A DNA stretch of 17,815 bases from CAISTG01 sp964455185 (GCA_964455185.1 CAYVUR010000015.1:1-17815); one strand, 5' to 3'; shown: positions 1 to 6,236, counted from the first letter of the stretch. Numbers and translations: made by a program. The notes: generated by a model from the letters alone, not told the origin.

Positions 1-517
1 TTTTACCTGTTAAAACTTTAGTTGGTAAATTTTCTAAATGTTTAAATAATTTTAGTTTGGCTTTTTTGTAATTATCAAATCCGCCATGTGCCTCAATGTG
101 CTCCGGAGTTAGATTGGTAAAAACACAAACATCATAATGAATACCGAGATGACGGAATTGTTCGATGCCTTGCGAAGAAGTCTCGACCACCGCATAAGCA
201 CAACTGGCATCAACCATTTGTTTGAGTAATTTCTGTAATTGAAAACGCCCCAACATCGTCATTTTTTTGTCATTGAGCCACTCTTTTTCAGCCACTTTAA
301 ATAGTACAGTTGAAGCGGCACCGACTTTATGTCCAGCTTCTTCCAAAATATTGGCAATCAAGCTAACTGTCGATGATTTGCCATTAGTTCCGGTTACGCC
401 AATTACAATCATTTTTTCTGACGGCCGACCATAGACAAAATTAGCAGCGATCGCCATTGCTTTGTGGTAATAATTAAGGACCGTTTTTGGCACCATTTTC
501 CTAATTAACTCCTTCAT
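1..517 (-). CDS. murE: MurE-like Mur ligase (UDP-MurNAc-dipeptide:amino acid ligase), 3' part cut by window edge
   Basis: Cytoplasmic ATP-dependent ligase that adds the third amino acid to the UDP-MurNAc stem peptide during peptidoglycan precursor synthesis. I translated 172 codons from the ATG at 517. The P-loop VTGTNGKSST is at residues 41-50, ETSSQG at 112-117, and the Mur-ligase motif TNLTPEHIEAHGGFDNYKKAK at about 135-154. Only about 40 residues precede the P-loop, far fewer than the roughly 100-residue UDP-binding domain of classical MurE. This short form is what I know from CPR bacteria. Start choice: the N-terminus (MKELIRKMVPK..LNYYHKA) looks complete, although an AAGGAG lies just inside the frame ahead of a second ATG eight codons in. 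There is no SD before the first ATG. The last ~80 bases (window 1-80) are about 19% GC against about 41% for the rest. MurE is favoured over MurC/D/F by the HGGFDNY motif, but the substrate is not proven. Confidence 0.88.
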   Translation of the reverse strand, partial: MKELIRKMVPKTVLNYYHKAMAIAANFVYGRPSEKMIVIGVTGTNGKSSTVSLIANILEEAGHKVGAASTVLFKVAEKEWLNDKKMTMLGRFQLQKLLKQMVDASCAYAVVETSSQGIEQFRHLGIHYDVCVFTNLTPEHIEAHGGFDNYKKAKLKLFKHLENLPTKVLTGK

Positions 518-530
518 AATTTATGGCTCT

Positions 531-559
531 ATCTTAACATTTCTTTGATATGCTGGCAA
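531..559 (-). promoter_or_regulatory. Probable promoter of murE
   Basis: On the minus strand the -35 hexamer TTGCCA (559-554) is followed after 17 bp by TAAGAT (536-531). TGT directly precedes it, giving an extended -10 (TGn). The predicted transcript would start only about 10-15 bases before the murE ATG, leaving a very short leader without an SD. Confidence 0.5.
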
Positions 560-865
560 TTGTCTGTATAATCGTTGCGGTTTAACAAGACACGTCAAAT
601 CAATGACTTTCTTTTGTAATTTATAACCATTGCTGTGGCTTAATAATCCTAAATAAAATTGACGATTCTGACTTCAAATTAACCTTTAAACTCTTAAATA
701 TCCTTCTCTTAGTCTTAGTGATCGGCGAAATTAACCCAACCCAAAAAACTAAATCAATTTACATAAAATACCGATACTAACTTCGGTCGCGAACAGCGAT
801 AACCAATCGCAAATTTACCTAGTGCTAATTTACCTAGCGCTATATATAATAATACTAAAATAATT
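560..865. other. Intergenic stretch between murE and the GC-rich gene; no gene seen
   Basis: Together with its flanks this is the longest gene-free stretch of the window. I found no convincing coding frame or tRNA. Both neighbouring genes are on the minus strand. The left end carries the murE promoter and the right end the terminator of the next gene. The only other structure is a tandem 15-bp repeat at 812-841. A TTGACG at about 596-591 could be a further upstream -35, but no well-spaced -10 follows it. Confidence 0.5.
812..841. repeat. Tandem 15-bp direct repeat
   Basis: AATTTACCTAGTGCT (812-826) is followed immediately by AATTTACCTAGCGCT (827-841), with one T/C difference. No function is evident; it may be a slippage duplication. 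Confidence 0.8.
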
Positions 866-905
866 TTAAAAAAAATCTCCCGTACCAGCCGAGCTAATAC
901 GAGAG
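866..905 (-). terminator. Strong intrinsic terminator of the 977-1534 gene
   Basis: An 8-bp stem is formed by 898-905 and 877-884 (minus strand CTCTCGTA pairing with TACGGGAG, one G-U pair). The loop is 13 nt (885-897), and the next bases on the minus strand are ATTTTTTTT. A second copy of the first stem arm lies just before it at 910-917. Confidence 0.8.
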
Positions 906-918
906 AAAATACGAGAGG

Positions 919-942
919 AAAAAAAACTAATGACTAAAAGTC
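919..942 (-). terminator. Weak upstream terminator-like hairpin
   Basis: Minus strand GACT-TTT-AGTC (942-932) is followed by ATTAG and a run of eight T (926-919). The stem is only 4 bp, so it is weak, but the T-run is strong. It sits between the stop codon of the 977-1534 gene and the main terminator, giving a tandem arrangement. Confidence 0.4.
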
Positions 943-976
943 AAAGGACAGGAACTAAGCACTCAAGTCCCAAGGA

Positions 977-1534
977 CTACTTGCTGAGCACCGCCGGATC
1001 GCAGCCACCGAAGTCACGGTCGAGCCAGAGGCTGGTCCAACACCACCTGTCGCCGTTCCAATACAGGCAACGAACGCACAAGTTGTTATCAAAGCGACGG
1101 TAGATAGTCCCCCAGAAGAAGACGAGCTTGCCCTTCCATTCTTCTGGGATCAAATCAGGGTGAGCGAGTAAGAAATCCAGAACACAAGCATTCAAGACTT
1201 TCTTGCCAGCCAGCTTCCGACGCAGGTCGCTGCCCCTTATGGACTTGCCTTCCTGCTGACCCTTGTCGAAATACAACTCAATCTGGGACAAATCCCATTC
1301 GAAAAAGCCACCCTTAATGTGATCATGGACACAATAAAAGTTAGGTACGAACGGGTCGGCGTCGCAGTCGATAACTTGCTTGGTGAAAACAATATCTGCT
1401 GAGCCACTGAGTACCGCGCGAAGCATCGACAATTTCTTGAATTGCTGAAGCCGGGTTACATCGTTGGGCGTAAAACCGGCAGCCTCCAGTGCATCTCCTA
1501 ATTGATTCATCTGACCGATCGAGTATATAGACAT
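977..1534 (-). CDS. Hypothetical protein with a DGR-target-like variable C-terminus
   Basis: A 185-residue protein of unknown function, predicted soluble, with no signal peptide or membrane segment. Residues 1-50 look helical (MSIYSIGQMNQLGDALEAAG). A conserved-looking body follows (IDCDADPF at 55-62, LNACVLDFLLAHPDLIPEEW at 114-133, FFWGTIYRR at 139-147). The tail is rich in Trp, Cys, Asp and Gly. From memory of CPR genomes, proteins with the same body and a FWGTIYR..LYVRCLYW..W.W...WL..DF...PA tail recur with different residues between the fixed Trp/Leu/Phe/Pro positions. I could not search for this. The gene is about 50-60% GC, much richer than the right half of the window. It also has the only canonical SD here (AGGAG at 1546-1542, 7 nt from ATG), its own promoter and a strong terminator. 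It is therefore a stand-alone unit, perhaps acquired. Function remains unknown. Confidence 0.8.
   Translation of the reverse strand: MSIYSIGQMNQLGDALEAAGFTPNDVTRLQQFKKLSMLRAVLSGSADIVFTKQVIDCDADPFVPNFYCVHDHIKGGFFEWDLSQIELYFDKGQQEGKSIRGSDLRRKLAGKKVLNACVLDFLLAHPDLIPEEWKGKLVFFWGTIYRRFDNNLCVRCLYWNGDRWCWTSLWLDRDFGGCDPAVLSK
998..1093 (-). other. Candidate DGR variable region within the 977-1534 gene
   Basis: Residues 148-179 combine fixed positions (W159, W164, W166, W170, F175, P180) with positions encoded almost wholly by NNY codons: TTT, GAT, AAC, AAC, TGC, CGT, TGC, AAC, GGC, GAC, TGT, ACC, AGC, CTC, GAC, CGT, GAC, GGT, GGC, TGC, GAT. Template AAC/AAT codons altered at the two adenines by an adenine-mutagenic reverse transcriptase would give this pattern. 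No template repeat or reverse transcriptase lies in the window, so the assignment is inference. Confidence 0.4.
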
Positions 1535-1537
1535 GGT

Positions 1538-1582
1538 CTATCTCCTCATTTTGCGGACACGTTCCCAAAGGAACTCGTCCAT
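1538..1582 (-). CDS. Possible 14-residue upstream leader peptide
   Basis: ATG at 1582 opens MDEFLWERVRKMRR, ending in TAG at 1540-1538, three bases before the ATG of the 977-1534 gene and in the same frame. Read through the TAG, it would extend the downstream protein N-terminally. The peptide's last codons contain the SD of the main gene, an arrangement compatible with translational coupling. It has no clear SD of its own. It could equally be the relic of a longer N-terminus closed by a stop. Confidence 0.3.
   Translation of the reverse strand: MDEFLWERVRKMRR
1542..1546 (-). promoter_or_regulatory. Canonical Shine-Dalgarno of the 977-1534 gene
   Basis: AGGAG (in context GAGGAGATAGACC before ATG) with a 7-nt spacer fixes the start at 1534. 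It stands out because almost no other gene in the window has a recognisable SD. Confidence 0.75.
1555..1580 (-). other. Stem-loop in the 5' leader of the 977-1534 gene
   Basis: GGAC (1555-1558) pairs with GTCC (1577-1580), and GTTCC (1561-1565) pairs with GGAAC (1570-1574). A 2x2 internal loop separates the two helices and the terminal loop is 4 nt. It lies just upstream of the SD and inside the possible leader peptide. A second perfect inverted repeat, CTACC-AAC-GGTAG, is at 1601-1613, near the expected 5' end of the transcript. Confidence 0.55.
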
Positions 1583-1617
1583 TTTAGGTGCAAATTGGCT
1601 CTACCAACGGTAGCTTA

Positions 1618-1656
1618 CCAATATATAATATTGGCGTATTTTTACTAAAATGTCAA
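1618..1656 (-). promoter_or_regulatory. Promoter with overlapping palindrome for the 977-1534 gene
   Basis: A perfect consensus -35 TTGACA lies at 1656-1651 on the minus strand. The -10 region falls in the perfect inverted repeat CCAATAT-ATA-ATATTGG (1618-1634). Candidate -10 hexamers are AATATT (18-bp spacer) or TATTAT (20-bp spacer). A palindrome on the -10 would suit a repressor-controlled promoter. Confidence 0.55.
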
Positions 1657-1702
1657 TAAATTATTTATTTTTATCTAATTTTATATAAAAATATATAAAA
1701 AT

Positions 1703-1727
1703 AAGACAAGGCTTTGCGCCTTGTCTT
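1703..1727 (-). terminator. Intrinsic terminator of the nif3/U32/ruvA/COG2426 operon
   Basis: A perfect 10-bp stem (AAGACAAGGC at 1703-1712 with GCCTTGTCTT at 1718-1727) has a 5-nt loop. On the minus strand it is followed by ATTTTTATATATTTTTATA. It sits about 45 nt after the stop codon of the 1773-2273 gene. Confidence 0.85.
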
Positions 1728-1772
1728 AAATAAGGTTAAAAAAATAACTTATCTTATAACCACTTTCAACAA

Positions 1773-2273
1773 TTAAATTAAAAACCATAATTCTTTAGCC
1801 CCCAAAGTAATGGCACTAACTATTAACCCGGCGATTAAAACTCCCAGCCCGATATAAATCAAGGCATCACGCGTCTTGACGCCAAATAGCCAAGCCGCCA
1901 AAGCGCCAGTCCAGGCTCCGGTCATTGGCAAAGGAACGGCCACAAACATCATCAACGCCCACAGGCCATATTTCTCATAATGCTTAACGGTCTTGTTGCG
2001 AGTTCTAGCAAACAACCAAACGAAAAACTTATCTGTCAATTGAGATTTGCGCCTTAACCAATCAGAAACCGGACCAATAAATTTGATAATTAAAATTACT
2101 GGCAACAAATTTCCCAAAACAGTAATAGCATAAGCCTTAGGCCAACTCATGGCGTAAGCAGTTAAAGCTAAAGACAAGCCAACGCGCAACTCAGCAATGG
2201 GAATCATAGAAATTACCAACACAGCGGCTTCCGGCGGCCAACCCCAAAAGATATTTAAATAATCTAGACTCAT
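1773..2273 (-). CDS. COG2426 / putative small multi-drug export family membrane protein
   Basis: A 166-residue integral membrane protein with about four hydrophobic segments (residues ~15-40, 44-66, 105-130, 137-163). The family signatures I recognise are PIAELRVGLSLAL near residue 25 and VPLPMTGAWTGALAAWLFG at about 113-131. They match the 'putative small multi-drug export protein' family (COG2426, Pfam Sm_multidrug_ex). A cytoplasmic loop rich in Arg/Lys (WLRRKSQ, ARTRNKTVKHYEKYG) lies between. Despite the family name, transport activity is not well established, so I call only the family. It is the last gene of the four-gene operon, starting three bases after the ruvA stop, and is followed by a strong terminator. 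Confidence 0.8.
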   Translation of the reverse strand: MSLDYLNIFWGWPPEAAVLVISMIPIAELRVGLSLALTAYAMSWPKAYAITVLGNLLPVILIIKFIGPVSDWLRRKSQLTDKFFVWLFARTRNKTVKHYEKYGLWALMMFVAVPLPMTGAWTGALAAWLFGVKTRDALIYIGLGVLIAGLIVSAITLGAKELWFLI

Positions 2274-2276
2274 AAA

Positions 2277-2861
2277 TTATTTTTTTCCTAAAATTTTTAA
2301 AGCTTCTTTAATCTTTTCTTCTGCGTCAGCTGCCTGACATTGGCTTAGGGCATCACGCGCTTGAGTTGAGTTGTAACCGAGACCTATCAAAGCCTCCAAG
2401 GCGTCGCCAAAATCATTGTTCCAACCACCAGATTCAACTGTATAGCCTCCGGTTAACTTATCTTTCAAACCGATAACAATTTTTTCTGCTGTCTTAGGGC
2501 CAATTCCAGAAACCTTGGCCAGCAATTGAAAATCTCCGCTTTTCACGCCTTTAACCAAATCATCGATTTTTGCCTTACGCAAAATATCCATGGCGCTACG
2601 CGGACCAATGCCGGAGATGGTGAGTAATAATTCAAAAAAATCCAATTCTTCTCGTGTCGCAAAACCGTATAAATCCAAAGCAGTTTCTGCCACTTGGGTA
2701 TAAACATGCAGAGTCATTGTCTCACCGATTCGCGCTCCGTTGAGAACTTTATCAGCGACAAAAACCTTGTATCCTATACCGTTACAATCAAGGACGACAA
2801 AATTATCCTTTTTCAAAAAGACGGATTGATAAATAATTTTTCCTGACAAGTATGCAATCAT
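2277..2861 (-). CDS. ruvA: Holliday junction branch migration complex subunit RuvA
   Basis: RuvA binds four-way DNA junctions as a tetramer and loads the RuvB helicase during recombination and repair. The protein is 194 residues, a normal family length. Residues 1-62 form the OB-fold domain (MIAYLSGKIIY.., ending near DLYGFATREELDFFELLL). Two helix-hairpin-helix motifs follow, ISGIGPRSA near residue 83 and VSGIGPKTAEKI near 117. A flexible linker (TGGYTVESGG) leads to the small C-terminal RuvB-contacting domain (DALEALIGLGYNSTQARDAL). Its start is two bases after the U32 peptidase stop, so translation is probably coupled. No ruvB or ruvC is adjacent. The assignment is secure. Confidence 0.96.
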   Translation of the reverse strand: MIAYLSGKIIYQSVFLKKDNFVVLDCNGIGYKVFVADKVLNGARIGETMTLHVYTQVAETALDLYGFATREELDFFELLLTISGIGPRSAMDILRKAKIDDLVKGVKSGDFQLLAKVSGIGPKTAEKIVIGLKDKLTGGYTVESGGWNNDFGDALEALIGLGYNSTQARDALSQCQAADAEEKIKEALKILGKK

Positions 2862-2863
2862 AA

Positions 2864-4095
2864 TTAAATCTTTTTTCTTACTAATCCGTAATCTATTTTT
2901 TCCTTGCTGGGCAGGACAAAATAATAAATTCTATTAGTGCCACCATGGACTTCTTCCAGCTTTTTACCATGCTCATCAATGAATTCCTTCACTCTTATCT
3001 TATAACATCCGGCCGGAGTAAGCAATTCCAGTTTGTCATCAACGTTAAGCGAGTTGTGCGGTTTGAAAGCCACTAATCCATCATCGTTCTTGCCTACGAT
3101 CTGTCCCACGAACTGCCAAGTGCTTTGCGCTTTTGACGTTTTAAACTCTTGCCGATCTAATCCCGACTCACGACCTGTCAAAAATCCGGTAGTATAGCCA
3201 CGGCTATCAATTTTTTGCAACTCTTCTCGGGATTTAGCAAGTATTTTTTTGTTGCCAAGATTGTCCAAAACTTGACGATAAGCTCGGGTTACAGTTGAAA
3301 TGTAATAAAGACTCTTTGTACGGCCCTCAATCTTAAAACTAATGACTCCAGCCTGAACCAAATCAGCCAAATATTCAATCAAACACAGGTCTTTGGAGTT
3401 GAAAATGTACATATTTTGCCCATCATCTTCAACCGGCATTAATTGCCCGGGACGCATTTTTTCTTCGGCGTATAATTTATATTCAAACCGGCAGGGTTGG
3501 GTGCATAAACCTTCATTAGCACTACGATTACTCATCCAAGCCGAGAGATAACAACGGCCGGAGTAACTCATACACATGGCGCCATGCACAAAAACTTCCA
3601 ATTCCATCCTAGGTGCCAANNNNNNNNNNNNNNNNNNNNNNNNNNNNNNNNCAAGCTTGCTTCGCGTCCTAAAATAATTCTTTTCAAGCCATTCTTCTGC
3701 CAAAACTTAACCGCCTCAGAATTAAGCGTATTGACCTGCGTGGAAAGATGGACGGCAACTCGTGGCAAATACTTTTTTACCAAAAGCAATACTCCTGGAT
3801 CCGAGAGGATGATTGCGTCAGGACGACAAACAGCTAATTGTCTAAGAAATTTAGGTAAAGCCCTGATATGTTCCTCGTGCGCAAAAATATTTACTGTCAC
3901 ATAAACTTTTTTTTTCAACTTATGTGCATGCGCGATTCCCTCTTTTAAATCTCTAAAATCAAAACCGGTCTTAGCGCGCAAAGAAAATTGTGGCAAACCT
4001 AAATAAACAGCGTCAGCCCCATAAGCTAAAGCGTATTCAAGTTTTTGCAAATCCCCAGCTGGGGCGAGCAGCTCTATTTTTCTATTTTTAGGCAT
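2864..4095 (-). CDS. Peptidase U32 family protein, interrupted by an assembly gap
   Basis: U32 family enzymes include collagenase-like peptidases and the RlhA/TrhP/UbiU RNA- and quinone-hydroxylation proteins; which role this one has cannot be read from sequence. The N-terminal half carries the family opening IELLAPAGDLQKLEYALAYGADAVYLG (residues 7-33, quoted from two adjoining parts) and HLSTQVNTLNS. The C-terminal half carries ELEVFVHGAMCMSYSGRC, the signature Cys-containing region ending LCTQPCRFEY, and SFKIEGRTKS. The two halves are in different frames only because the N run between them is 32 bases; a 33-base gap would restore one frame of about 411 residues. Codon boundaries abut the N run exactly on both sides. 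It lies one base after the nif3-like stop and two bases before ruvA. This is one gene, not two. Confidence 0.88.
3620..3651. other. Assembly gap (32 N) inside the U32 gene
   Basis: A run of 32 N. The reading frame implies a true length divisible by three, most simply 33 bases (11 residues between REASL and LAPRMELEV). Confidence 0.95.
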
Positions 4096-4096
4096 T

Positions 4097-5038
4097 TTAA
4101 ACTCTTTTGATTCGAATCAATCCGGAAAAAGTGGAAATCTCTGAGACCCCACTCTCTATCTTATCCAAAAATAAATTTACTCCTAGGGAGTCAGAAGACA
4201 TGTGTCCGGCAATTACCACATTAAGATGATATTGTTGCGCCTCCTTTTTATGTTCTTCGCTCATGTGCATACCAACAATAGTGCCGATTCCCGCCTGAGC
4301 CATTTTCTCATAAATATCTTTAGAGTTGGATGTGCCTCCAGTAATTTCAGTCAAAGCTATTTTGCCGCAGTAATTGTCTTTATCACCGGCGAAAATTTTC
4401 GGTCCCGCCTTGCGCTTAATCGCCTCCTGATATTCAGGAATTTCTTTGATAACCTTCATCAGCTCATCAACGGTTTCGATTTCCCTGCCCCGTAAATAAT
4501 CTTCCAAAAACTTAGCAGCCAAATTATCACAAGGGGTATGAACGCACATAAAATTAAGATCCAATAACCTGGCGGCATCAACGCTACGATAATGATTGAC
4601 CGAGGAAATGCCACGCGTCACCTCGGAAATTCTTTTTTTGGTTATGGCTTGAGCTACATTGATCGGCACTCCGTATTGAGCGAGAACCTCCGCCTGCAAA
4701 TGCATCACGTCTCCTAAGTCCGCCAAAGCTGCGCCCTCCGGGTGATGTGCTATTACTGTATCATAACCTAATTGTTTAGCTAATAATATTTCTTGCGGAT
4801 CTATATCAATACCAACTATAACACGTTTAATTTCTTTTCCATTATCATATAAAATTCTAGTATCAGAATAAGGATTAGATAATTTTTCTAAATCAAATTC
4901 TTGTTTCTGTTCTGAATCTAATTTTTCATAAGCTTCACGAATTTTAAGTAGTTTTTTACGAACAACNNNNNNNNNNNNTCGCAAAGCCGCTTTAATTCCT
5001 GATTCAATAGCTAATTTATAAATATCTTTCAAAATCAT
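4097..5038 (-). CDS. Nif3-like (DUF34) dinuclear metal-centre protein
   Basis: Members of the Nif3/DUF34 family form hexameric toroids with a two-metal site; the cellular role is unsettled, with GTP cyclohydrolase I-like and metal-handling functions proposed. The 313-residue protein shows metal-ligand motifs in the expected order: VIAHHPEG (residues 95-102), VHTPCDNLAA (about 165) and VIAGHMSSDSLG near the C-terminus. There is an extra helical N-terminus (residues 1-60) and four unknown residues (21-24) from an N run. It is the first gene of the operon, one base from the U32 start, with a promoter at 5072-5100 and no SD. The gene is compositionally split: codons up to about residue 96 are AT-rich like the right side of the window, and the rest is GC-richer like the left. 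The break falls at the HHPEG motif, so the ORF may be a chimera of two homologues. Confidence 0.78.
   Translation of the reverse strand: MILKDIYKLAIESGIKAALRXXXXVVRKKLLKIREAYEKLDSEQKQEFDLEKLSNPYSDTRILYDNGKEIKRVIVGIDIDPQEILLAKQLGYDTVIAHHPEGAALADLGDVMHLQAEVLAQYGVPINVAQAITKKRISEVTRGISSVNHYRSVDAARLLDLNFMCVHTPCDNLAAKFLEDYLRGREIETVDELMKVIKEIPEYQEAIKRKAGPKIFAGDKDNYCGKIALTEITGGTSNSKDIYEKMAQAGIGTIVGMHMSEEHKKEAQQYHLNVVIAGHMSSDSLGVNLFLDKIESGVSEISTFSGLIRIKRV
4967..4978. other. Assembly gap (12 N) inside the nif3-like gene
   Basis: Twelve N, equal to four codons, preserving the frame. It lies in the AT-rich part of the gene, about 220 bases from the composition step. Confidence 0.95.
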
Positions 5039-5071
5039 AATTAATTTATATTTAATATTATTTATGAAAAC

Positions 5072-5100
5072 ATTCTCTCATTTTAAAGAAAAAAAGTCAA
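5072..5100 (-). promoter_or_regulatory. Promoter of the nif3/U32/ruvA/COG2426 operon
   Basis: Minus strand TTGACT (5100-5095), a 17-bp spacer, then GAGAAT (5077-5072) preceded by TGA (extended -10). The same TTGACT-17-TGA architecture occurs upstream of secG. Confidence 0.6.
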
Positions 5101-5104
5101 TTAA

Positions 5105-5129
5105 AAAAGTCCGCTTAAAACGGACTTTT
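5105..5129 (-). terminator. Intrinsic terminator of the 5145-6191 gene
   Basis: AAAAGTCCG (5105-5113) pairs perfectly with CGGACTTTT (5121-5129) around a 7-nt loop. On the minus strand the stem runs into TTTTTTAATTGACTTTTTTT. It begins about 15 nt after the stop codon and lies just upstream of the next operon's promoter. Confidence 0.85.
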
Positions 5130-5144
5130 AAAAATTGAATTATT

Positions 5145-6191
5145 TTAATTTTTTCCAATTATCATTTGCGGTAAACTTTTCAAAGTAGCAGAGACTCTTT
5201 CTATTTTACTAGAAGCTTCTCCTTGTTCTAAACGAGAAAACAATAAAGTCCAAGAAGACCACTGCAAAACAATAATAAAAGAATTAACCATAACTGCTGT
5301 AGCAATAACACCAATCAAAGAAAGTAAAGAAATAGAAAACTTCAAAAACATTGGCCAAATTGAAAAGTAATATGGAACAATAACGATAGGAATTGAAAAG
5401 AAAATTGTAAATAAGAAAGCTGAAACAATAACTCCCGTTAAAAAAACTAAAAACATTAATCCAGCCATTTCTAAAGAGATTATCCAATTTTTAATAAAAA
5501 GATTCCATGACTCTTTTAGAGCGGAAATAAAATTTTTCTTCTTTAATAAGATATAAAAAATTTGATATTTAATTAGAAAAGCAAAAACTAAAGATATTCC
5601 AATAAAAATTATAAAAGAAAATATATAAATTATATCAGCCGCCCAACCAAAATCTGATACTAGCCATAAAACTAATCCTAATAAACCAAACATTAAAGCC
5701 AAAATTATTTTAAGAGAAATTATTGAAAGTAATATTGGTTTAAAATTAATAAAAGAAAAATTAAATCCTTCCAATAAAGTTGGTTTTTTCCCTTTATCAA
5801 TTAAATAAACATTATAAATCATTGCTATTTGAGAACAAATTGCTAACCAAATAAAAAATAAAATCAATACAAAAACACAAGCAAAAACAAACAAAGCAGT
5901 AGTAGCAGAACCAATATTATTAACAAAAATATTCCAAGAATTAACCCAAAAACTTTGACTAGTTAAGGTTGCTCCTTCCGATAATCCCATATTTATCCCT
6001 TCTAAAAAAGAATTAATAATTCCTTCTCGACTAGAATTATAAATTGCTCGCAACATAATTTCATATTCGCTACCTAATGAAAATAATACTGAAAACAATC
6101 CTAAAATCCAAAGCGAAGGAAATTTCTTAGCTATTTCCCAAGCCCGTTTTAAAACGGGACGATAAAGATAAGAAGTTGATTGTATGGCCAT
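5145..6191 (-). CDS. Hypothetical polytopic membrane protein
   Basis: 348 residues with about seven hydrophobic segments: roughly 25-42, 94-118, 150-180, 187-210, 235-275 (probably two) and 285-315. A short cytoplasmic start (YLYRPVLKRAWEIAKKFPSLWILGLFS) precedes the first of them. The pattern of K-x-x-P-S-L-W near the start, and a repeated ALKESWNLFIKNW-type amphipathic stretch before a membrane pair, recalls the membrane domain seen in glycerophosphodiester phosphodiesterase-associated and DUF4013-like proteins. I cannot confirm that family. No catalytic motif is visible. It is transcribed alone, with a promoter at 6237-6245 and a terminator at 5105-5129. It starts at ATG 6191 without an SD, and the C-terminal 30 residues are cytoplasmic and polar. 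Function unknown. Confidence 0.7.
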   Translation of the reverse strand: MAIQSTSYLYRPVLKRAWEIAKKFPSLWILGLFSVLFSLGSEYEIMLRAIYNSSREGIINSFLEGINMGLSEGATLTSQSFWVNSWNIFVNNIGSATTALFVFACVFVLILFFIWLAICSQIAMIYNVYLIDKGKKPTLLEGFNFSFINFKPILLSIISLKIILALMFGLLGLVLWLVSDFGWAADIIYIFSFIIFIGISLVFAFLIKYQIFYILLKKKNFISALKESWNLFIKNWIISLEMAGLMFLVFLTGVIVSAFLFTIFFSIPIVIVPYYFSIWPMFLKFSISLLSLIGVIATAVMVNSFIIVLQWSSWTLLFSRLEQGEASSKIERVSATLKSLPQMIIGKN

Positions 6192-6236
6192 ATTTTTATA
6201 TAACTAATTTTATTATTTAATTTAGTATCTAAATAT

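Noticed and set aside
812..841. CRISPR array
   Set aside because: Only two adjacent 15-bp copies with no spacers, and no cas genes in the window.
518..976. DGR template repeat near the variable-tail gene
   Set aside because: No stretch in the flanking spacers resembles 998-1093 when read on either strand; a template, if any, lies outside the window.
1341..1568. 75-residue minus-strand reading frame over the start of the 977-1534 gene
   Set aside because: It overlaps the gene in another frame, lacks its own start signals and shows no recognisable protein features.
3584..3904. Plus-strand reading frame opposite the U32 gene
   Set aside because: It runs antisense through conserved U32 coding sequence and across the N run; it is a shadow frame.
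4202..4495. 97-residue plus-strand reading frame opposite the nif3-like gene
   Set aside because: Antisense to conserved coding sequence, without promoter or SD.
5284..5487. 67-residue frame inside the 5145-6191 membrane gene
   Set aside because: Same strand but another frame of a clearly coding sequence; composition is phenylalanine/tyrosine-rich as expected from a shifted AT-rich frame.
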